A program made the position numbers and the translations under genes. A DNA stretch of 11,977 nucleotides from an uncultured Erysipelotrichaceae bacterium (GTDB taxonomy: Bacteria > Bacillota_I > Bacilli_A > Erysipelotrichales > Coprobacillaceae): positions 1 through 11,977 of the forward strand of contig CALDMQ010000069.1 in NCBI GenBank assembly GCA_937917505.1, in the 5' to 3' direction. Position 1 is the stretch's first letter. Each line of letters starts with the position of its first letter. Shown piece after piece: positions 7,347 through 11,977 of this stretch. Under the pieces are notes generated by a model, which ran no database searches, was not told where the DNA came from, and saw only the letters and a list, made by a program, of their open reading frames with translations.

Positions 7347-9031
7347 TAGATTTATCAAAGAAACCATTTTGTTTAAATGATGACCAAATTCAAAGAGTAA
7401 ATAAAATATTTTATTCAATGTCTTTAGATGAAAAAATAGGACAACTCTTTTGTCCTATTGGATCATCATTTGATACAGATCAAATTAAAGAATTTGTAGA
7501 AAAATATAAACCAGGGGCTATGATGTATAGACCTATGGAATCAGCTAAAATTAAAGATATACATGAGAATATACAAAAATATTCGAAAATACCACTTATG
7601 TTAGCTGCTAACTTAGAAAGTGGTGGAAATGGTATTTGCTTAGATGGAACATACTTTTCAAGACAAATGGGCGTTGCGGCGACAAACAATCTAAAGCAAG
7701 CATATAATTTAGGCATGATTGCTGGCAAAGAAGCTAATGCAGTAGGCTGTAACTGGTCTTTTGCACCGATTGTAGATATTGATAAAAATTTTTTGAACCC
7801 TATTACAAACATTAGAACATTTGGAAGTGATAGAGATTTAGTTATTCAATGTGCTCAAAATCAAATAAAGGCATTAAGAAAATATCATGTTATTCCTTGT
7901 ATTAAACACTTTCCAGGAGATGGTGTTGATATGCGAGATCAACATTTGGTAAGCAGTGTTAATGACTTAACAGTTGATCAATGGGATGATTCATATGGAA
8001 AGATTTATCAAATTCTGATTAACGAGGGTATTGAAACTATCATGGTTGGTCATATTCTATTGCCATATTATGTGAAACATATAAATCCAGAAATCAAAGA
8101 TGAGGATATCTTACCAGCAAGTATGTCCAAAGAAATCTTATCAAATCTTTTAAGAGAAAAATTAGGTTTCAATGGAATAATCGTGACAGATGCCACTGCA
8201 ATGATTGGATATAATGTGGCTATGCCTAGAAATAAAGTTATTCCTTTAACTATAGAAAACGGTTGTGATATGATACTATTTAATAAAAACATAGATGAAG
8301 ATTATCAGGCAATGAAAGATGGTTTGGAATCAGGATTGTTATCTATGGAAAGAGTCAATGATGCTGTTTTAAGAATTCTTGCAACTAAGATGGCAAACGG
8401 ATTATTTGAGGAACCTAAAGTACACAATAATTTAACAATTATTGGCTGTGACGAACACCAAAAACTAGCTTATCAGTGTGCAAGTGAAGCTATAACTCTT
8501 GTGAAAAACAAACAAAATCTTTTTCCTATCACTCCTCAAAAATATAAAAGAGTGAGAGTATATCATTTGACTGATAAGACATCAGGCGGATTTAAAGAAG
8601 AAGGAAGCCAAAAAAGATTAGAAGATTATTTAGAAAATTTAGGTTTTGAAATAGATGTTTATGATTATGAACAACTCAATTTTTATGAAATTTTTGAAGC
8701 TGGTGCATCATATCTTAAAGAAAAATATGATCTAGTTATTTATGTAGCCAATTTTGATACAGCAAGTAACTATACAGTTCGAAGAATCGAATGGGTAAAA
8801 CTGATGGCAGCAGATGCTCCATGGTTTGTTCAGGAAATACCAACAATGTTTATTTCAATGGCCAATCCATATCATTTAATAGATGTGCCAATGGTAAAAA
8901 CATATATCAATTGTTACAGCAACAATGATGCATGTTTAGAAGCATTAGTCAATAAATTAATTGGAAAGGAAGAATTTTACGGAGTGAGTCCAGTAGATGC
9001 ATTCTGTGGAAAGTGGGATACAAGAAGATGA
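7343..9031 (+). CDS. GH3 NagZ-like glycosidase (beta-N-acetylhexosaminidase or beta-glucosidase, possibly a phosphorylase)
   Basis: 562 residues, no signal peptide, so cytosolic. The N-terminal GH3 barrel covers about residues 20-350: MSLDEKIGQLF at 26-36; PIVDIDKNFLNPITNIRTFG at 142-161; and KHFPGDG at 188-194, followed by the Asp199-Gln-His201 dyad that serves as acid/base in NagZ-type GH3 enzymes. The nucleophile is Asp283 in GIIVTDATAM. A GH3 C-terminal domain follows from about 375 (ASEAITLVKNKQNLFP), so this is a two-domain form. The substrate is not readable from sequence: amino sugar beta-glycosides are suggested by the dyad and by the ChbG-like neighbour, glucosides by the mutase neighbour. 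GH3 enzymes with this dyad have been reported to use phosphate as acceptor. Its start overlaps the GH1 stop, and its own stop overlaps the mutase start (ATGA), so translation is probably coupled on both sides. Confidence 0.88.
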   Translation: MIDLSKKPFCLNDDQIQRVNKIFYSMSLDEKIGQLFCPIGSSFDTDQIKEFVEKYKPGAMMYRPMESAKIKDIHENIQKYSKIPLMLAANLESGGNGICLDGTYFSRQMGVAATNNLKQAYNLGMIAGKEANAVGCNWSFAPIVDIDKNFLNPITNIRTFGSDRDLVIQCAQNQIKALRKYHVIPCIKHFPGDGVDMRDQHLVSSVNDLTVDQWDDSYGKIYQILINEGIETIMVGHILLPYYVKHINPEIKDEDILPASMSKEILSNLLREKLGFNGIIVTDATAMIGYNVAMPRNKVIPLTIENGCDMILFNKNIDEDYQAMKDGLESGLLSMERVNDAVLRILATKMANGLFEEPKVHNNLTIIGCDEHQKLAYQCASEAITLVKNKQNLFPITPQKYKRVRVYHLTDKTSGGFKEEGSQKRLEDYLENLGFEIDVYDYEQLNFYEIFEAGASYLKEKYDLVIYVANFDTASNYTVRRIEWVKLMAADAPWFVQEIPTMFISMANPYHLIDVPMVKTYINCYSNNDACLEALVNKLIGKEEFYGVSPVDAFCGKWDTRR

Positions 9032-9672
9032 TAGAAGCAATCATATTTGATTTAGATGGAGTGATTTGTTCAACAGATCAATATCATTATAAAGCATGGA
9101 AAGCTTTGGCAGATGAATTGGATATTCCTTTTGATGAAAAAGATAATGAAAAGTTAAGAGGTGTATCGAGAATGGAAAGTTTAGATATTATTTTGGAAAA
9201 AAGTTCAAAGAAGTATTCGGATGACGAAAAACATACATTTGCAGAAAAGAAAAATAAATTATATCAGCAATATCTTAATCAAATGACCATTGATGACCTC
9301 CCGATAGAAGTCAAGGAAACTTTAAAAGAACTCAAGAATAAAGGATTTAAACTTGCTATCGGTTCATCTAGCAAAAATACAATGCTTATTTTGAAACAAA
9401 TAGGATTGGAAACATTTTTCGATGCAATAAGTGATGGAACAATGATAGAGTATTCAAAACCACATCCAGAAGTATTTATAAAAGCAGCAAATTTATTATC
9501 AGTAAATTATAAAAACTGTTTAGTTGTAGAAGATGCAGTGGCAGGATGTATTGCAGCAAAAAGTGCTTCGATGAATGTCGCAGCTATATCTAGCGCTTAT
9601 GGATGTGTATTTGCGGATTATCATTTAAATGCAATAAATGATTTAGAAATAATTGTAAGAAAGGAAAATTAA
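9028..9672 (+). CDS. pgmB: Beta-phosphoglucomutase-like HAD-family enzyme
   Basis: 214-residue cytosolic HAD protein that would interconvert beta-glucose 1-phosphate and glucose 6-phosphate. Motif I FDLDGV gives the nucleophile Asp8 and acid/base Asp10. The cap entrance has Thr16 and His20 (TDQYHYKAW), and LRGVSRMESL is the beta-PGM-type cap motif. Motif II is IGSSSKN, then SKPHPE with the Lys of motif III, and VVEDAVAGCIAAK with the Glu-Asp metal pair of motif IV. Length and motifs fit beta-PGM better than a generic phosphatase. In-frame codons upstream to 9013 lie within the GH3 gene. I chose ATG 9028 because it overlaps the GH3 stop in ATGA. No phosphorylase of families GH65, GH94 or GH112 is visible in the window to supply its substrate, hence the interest in the GH3 neighbour. 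Confidence 0.88.
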   Translation: MIEAIIFDLDGVICSTDQYHYKAWKALADELDIPFDEKDNEKLRGVSRMESLDIILEKSSKKYSDDEKHTFAEKKNKLYQQYLNQMTIDDLPIEVKETLKELKNKGFKLAIGSSSKNTMLILKQIGLETFFDAISDGTMIEYSKPHPEVFIKAANLLSVNYKNCLVVEDAVAGCIAAKSASMNVAAISSAYGCVFADYHLNAINDLEIIVRKEN

Positions 9673-9673
9673 A

Positions 9674-10954
9674 ATGAAAAATATGGTAGAGAAACTTTCA
9701 TTTGTATTAACAAAAATATCTGAAAGTTTTGCAAAAAATACAGCATTAAATATTATCAGTTCATCATTTATGATGATTTTACCAGTGGTTTTGGTTGGTT
9801 CGATTAGTGCTCTTCTAAAAGGAATAGATTTTGGAGGATATCAAACATGGTTAACTGGTTCAGCAATTCAATTTTATAATATATTAGATACTATTTATCA
9901 ATTTACCGTTGGATATATAGCTTTATATATTGTATTTTGTATAGGTTATCAGTTCTCAAATAGATATGGATTGTCAAATCAATCTATTGCTATTGGACTA
10001 TTTAGTATTATCTCATTTTTGATTATCACACCATATACTCCTGCAGATGTAAAAACATTTGCTCCTGCTATGTTACCATTTACTTGGTTAGGAGCATCTG
10101 GAATGTTTATGGCTATAATTGTTGGGTTTATGGTTGGTCTAATATTTAAATTTTGTTTAAAACATAATATTAGAGTTAAATTACCTGATTCAGTACCCCC
10201 TGCCGTATCAAACCAATTTTCTGCATTAATTCCAGGAATGTTTGCAATAATTATATTTGCTTTAGTAAACTATATATTTGCATTAACACCATTTTTAAAT
10301 GCACAAGATGCAATTTATTCAATTGTTAAAATTCCCTTAGGATATGTTAGTGCCTCTATTTTTGGATACTTCATTTTAATTATGTTTATGTACTTATTAT
10401 GGTTTTTTGGTATTCATGGTGGAATGACAGTTGGTCCAATTATAATGATGGTTTTTATGCAATTACAAATGGAAAACTTGGCAGCATATCAAGCACATCA
10501 ACAGTTGCCACACTTAGTTATAGGGACACATATTACTGTAGGAACTGGATCATTAGCTTTGCTAGTTGCTGCATTAATAGTATGCAAATCTAAAACAAAT
10601 CAATCAATCAGCAAATTGTCTATCATACCAGCTTTCTTTGGCGTAGATGAACCAGCATATTTTGGTATCCCAATGATTCTTAATCCAGTTTTCTTTTTAC
10701 CGTGGGTTGTATTAATTCCTGCTTTACAAGTTTTTGGTACATACTTACTTCAAATTATGAAATTAGTCCCATATTGTAATGGAATGCAAATGGTTGGCCA
10801 TACACCATTCTTTATTATAAACTTTTTTACATATGGATGGCAAGGATGTATTGCAGGGTTCGTGTTCTTTATATTAGCAGTTCTTATTTATATTCCGTTT
10901 GTTAAAATATATGATAAACAATGTTTAGCAAAAGAAGTAATGAATGATAACTAG
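9674..10954 (+). CDS. PTS EIIC permease, lactose/cellobiose family
   Basis: 426-residue integral membrane protein with about ten hydrophobic segments (for example 26-48, 79-92, 105-120, 143-160, 186-205, 228-246, 284-303, 334-358, 392-410). It forms the sugar channel of a phosphotransferase system. Family landmarks: KLPDSVPPAVSNQF at 169-182, WFFGIHGG at 243-250 (His248), and FGVDEPAYFGIP at 322-333 (Glu326). His248 and Glu326 match the substrate-site His and Glu of the known chitobiose EIIC structure. The usual NEP is DEP here. It has only the EIIC domain, and no EIIA or EIIB gene lies in the window. It starts one base after the mutase stop, behind AAAGGA at 9660-9665. The likely cargo is a beta-linked disaccharide such as cellobiose or N,N'-diacetylchitobiose. 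Confidence 0.92.
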   Translation: MKNMVEKLSFVLTKISESFAKNTALNIISSSFMMILPVVLVGSISALLKGIDFGGYQTWLTGSAIQFYNILDTIYQFTVGYIALYIVFCIGYQFSNRYGLSNQSIAIGLFSIISFLIITPYTPADVKTFAPAMLPFTWLGASGMFMAIIVGFMVGLIFKFCLKHNIRVKLPDSVPPAVSNQFSALIPGMFAIIIFALVNYIFALTPFLNAQDAIYSIVKIPLGYVSASIFGYFILIMFMYLLWFFGIHGGMTVGPIIMMVFMQLQMENLAAYQAHQQLPHLVIGTHITVGTGSLALLVAALIVCKSKTNQSISKLSIIPAFFGVDEPAYFGIPMILNPVFFLPWVVLIPALQVFGTYLLQIMKLVPYCNGMQMVGHTPFFIINFFTYGWQGCIAGFVFFILAVLIYIPFVKIYDKQCLAKEVMNDN

Positions 10955-10993
10955 TATAATAAATAAGTGTTAATTAAAAAGGAGACATGTATA

Positions 10994-11788
10994 ATGAAAT
11001 TACTAATTCAGTCAGACGATTATGGCATTACAAAAGCTGTATCATTAGGAATCATTGAAGCTATAAAAAATGGATTGGTCAGAAATACAGGGTTATTTGT
11101 AAATATGCCTTGGGTTGAAGAAGTCATAGAGCTAATAAAGCCATATCTTGATCAGATTGCATTTGGACTAGATTTAAATATATCTACAGGTCCATCAGTT
11201 TTGAAAAAAACTGAAATTCCAAGTCTTGTTTTAGAAAATGGAAATTTTTTAACTAGCTCTATGAATAGGTCTTTAGATAATGAAGATAATAATTTTGATC
11301 ATGTAATATATGATGAGGTTTATAAAGAATTTGAAGCACAAATTCAAAAATTTATTGATTTGGTTGGAAAAAAACCAGATTATTTACATGCGCACGCTTA
11401 TAGTACGCCTACAGTAGAAAAAGTTAGTATTGAGCTATCAAATAAATATAACATTCCTTATTCAATTCAATTGTTTCGTATGAAACAAATGGCTCCGTCA
11501 GATATGGGATGGTATAAATTCCCTCCTACTTTGGAAAATCAATTAAAATCAAGTTTAAAGGACTATATCTTAAATGATAAAAATCATTATTTAAAACATA
11601 ATTATGGAGTTTTGATATGTCATTGTGGATACGTAGATGGAGAATTATTTGATTATTCAAGTTTTAATTTATATAGAGCTAAAGATTTAGAAGCTATGTT
11701 AGATTCACAAGTAAAGAATTGGATATTAAATAACGATATAGAGTTAATAACATATAAGGATTTAGATGAAAATTTTTTTAAGGAATGA
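10994..11788 (+). CDS. ChbG/YdjC-like carbohydrate deacetylase
   Basis: 264 residues. The family includes E. coli ChbG, which removes one acetyl group from chitobiose 6-phosphate before hydrolysis. Motifs: LIQSDDYGIT at 4-13, equivalent to the ADDFG motif with a metal-binding Asp; FVNMPW at 35-40; FGLDLNISTG at 57-66; IPSLVLENGNF at 75-85; PDYLHAHAYSTP at 128-139, with His132 and His134; and ICHCGYVDGEL at 208-218, equivalent to H-P-G-Y-D. Asp60 replaces the His usually found in the G-H-N-x-x-G motif, a metal ligand in characterised members, so activity or metal use may differ. The start at 10994 is set by AAAAAGGAG (10976-10984). An in-frame ATG at 10967 lacks a Shine-Dalgarno. Last gene of the operon, 39 bases after EIIC. 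Confidence 0.85.
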   Translation: MKLLIQSDDYGITKAVSLGIIEAIKNGLVRNTGLFVNMPWVEEVIELIKPYLDQIAFGLDLNISTGPSVLKKTEIPSLVLENGNFLTSSMNRSLDNEDNNFDHVIYDEVYKEFEAQIQKFIDLVGKKPDYLHAHAYSTPTVEKVSIELSNKYNIPYSIQLFRMKQMAPSDMGWYKFPPTLENQLKSSLKDYILNDKNHYLKHNYGVLICHCGYVDGELFDYSSFNLYRAKDLEAMLDSQVKNWILNNDIELITYKDLDENFFKE

Positions 11789-11862
11789 TTTTAGAGATTA
11801 ATATACATCGTATAAAGTAGTAGTTTGTAGTTTCATTTCTTAAAAGTAACTAAATAAACAAG

Positions 11863-11907
11863 GGTAGAAATAATAATGTAAAATTAACGATTTCTACCTA
11901 TTTTATT
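11863..11907 (+). terminator. Probable Rho-independent terminator of the operon
   Basis: Perfect 9-base-pair stem GGTAGAAAT (11863-11871) with ATTTCTACC (11890-11898), an 18-base AT-rich loop, and a tail TATTTTATT. It is about 75 bases after the deacetylase stop. The stem is only moderately GC-rich and the T tract is interrupted, so it may be leaky. Confidence 0.6.
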
Positions 11908-11925
11908 GATACTTTAATTTAAATT

Positions 11926-11977
11926 GGGTCTCTAAATTTTGGCGGGGTTTGTCAAAATAAGACTCTATAATTTAGCG
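11926..11977. repeat. Possible edge of an insertion element
   Basis: After 130 bases of very AT-rich spacer the composition changes to a block with GGCGGGGTTTGTC (11941-11953). It holds two similar copies of one motif, GGGTCTCTAAATTTT (11926-11940) and GACTCTATAATTTAG (11961-11975), and an inverted CTAAATT/AATTTAG pair (11932-11938, 11969-11975). This resembles terminal repeats of IS elements, perhaps ISL3-like, but the window ends before any transposase can be seen. Confidence 0.3.

Noticed and set aside
7480..7812. A 110-codon frame on the minus strand inside the GH3 gene
   Set aside because: It lies antisense to clearly conserved GH3 coding sequence, with no ribosome-binding site or known motif. 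The same holds for the minus-strand frames inside mfd and GH1.
10399..10593. A 64-codon + strand frame within the EIIC gene
   Set aside because: A frame-shifted shadow of conserved membrane-protein sequence.
10955..10960. TATAAT just after the EIIC stop as an internal promoter for the deacetylase gene
   Set aside because: No -35-like hexamer at 16-18 bases upstream and no TG extension; the 39-base gap fits an operon.

Overview
The window is AT-rich with short intergenic gaps and Shine-Dalgarno-led genes, all on the + strand. The pth-mfd pair, the PTS-linked sugar genes and the low GC content point to a low-GC Bacillota. A gut-type Erysipelotrichia relative is a guess from overall feel, not something the sequence proves.

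Layout. (1) Positions 1-4261 are a housekeeping run: the 3' end of an unrecognised gene, peptidyl-tRNA hydrolase (pth), and the transcription-repair coupling factor (mfd), tightly spaced and probably one transcript. (2) Positions 4262-5017 are a scar. A C-terminal fragment of an IS1595/ISXO2-type transposase directly abuts the mfd stop codon, followed by about 285 bp of non-coding DNA. (3) Positions 5018-11788 are a carbohydrate locus. An RpiR-family regulator has its own promoter and terminator. Then comes a promoter-led operon: GH1 6-phospho-beta-glycosidase, GH3 NagZ-like glycosidase, beta-phosphoglucomutase-like HAD enzyme, PTS EIIC of the lactose/cellobiose family, and a ChbG/YdjC-like carbohydrate deacetylase. 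(4) The operon ends in a hairpin terminator, and the last ~50 bases look like the edge of another insertion element.

How the genes may work together. EIIC would import and phosphorylate a beta-linked disaccharide, with EIIA and EIIB supplied from elsewhere because none is encoded here. GH1, which keeps the Ser-Lys-Tyr phosphate-binding triad, would split the 6-phosphodisaccharide. The ChbG-like protein suggests that N-acetylated sugars are among the substrates. The GH3 protein has the Asp-His acid/base dyad of NagZ enzymes, and its stop codon overlaps the start of the beta-phosphoglucomutase-like gene. A retaining GH3 that used phosphate instead of water would release a beta-sugar-1-phosphate, the kind of substrate that mutase acts on. 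This phosphorolytic route is the most interesting hypothesis in the window. It is inference, not shown by the sequence.

The locus lies between a transposase remnant and a possible IS end and immediately follows mfd, so it may be an acquired catabolic island. I saw no tRNA, rRNA or CRISPR array.
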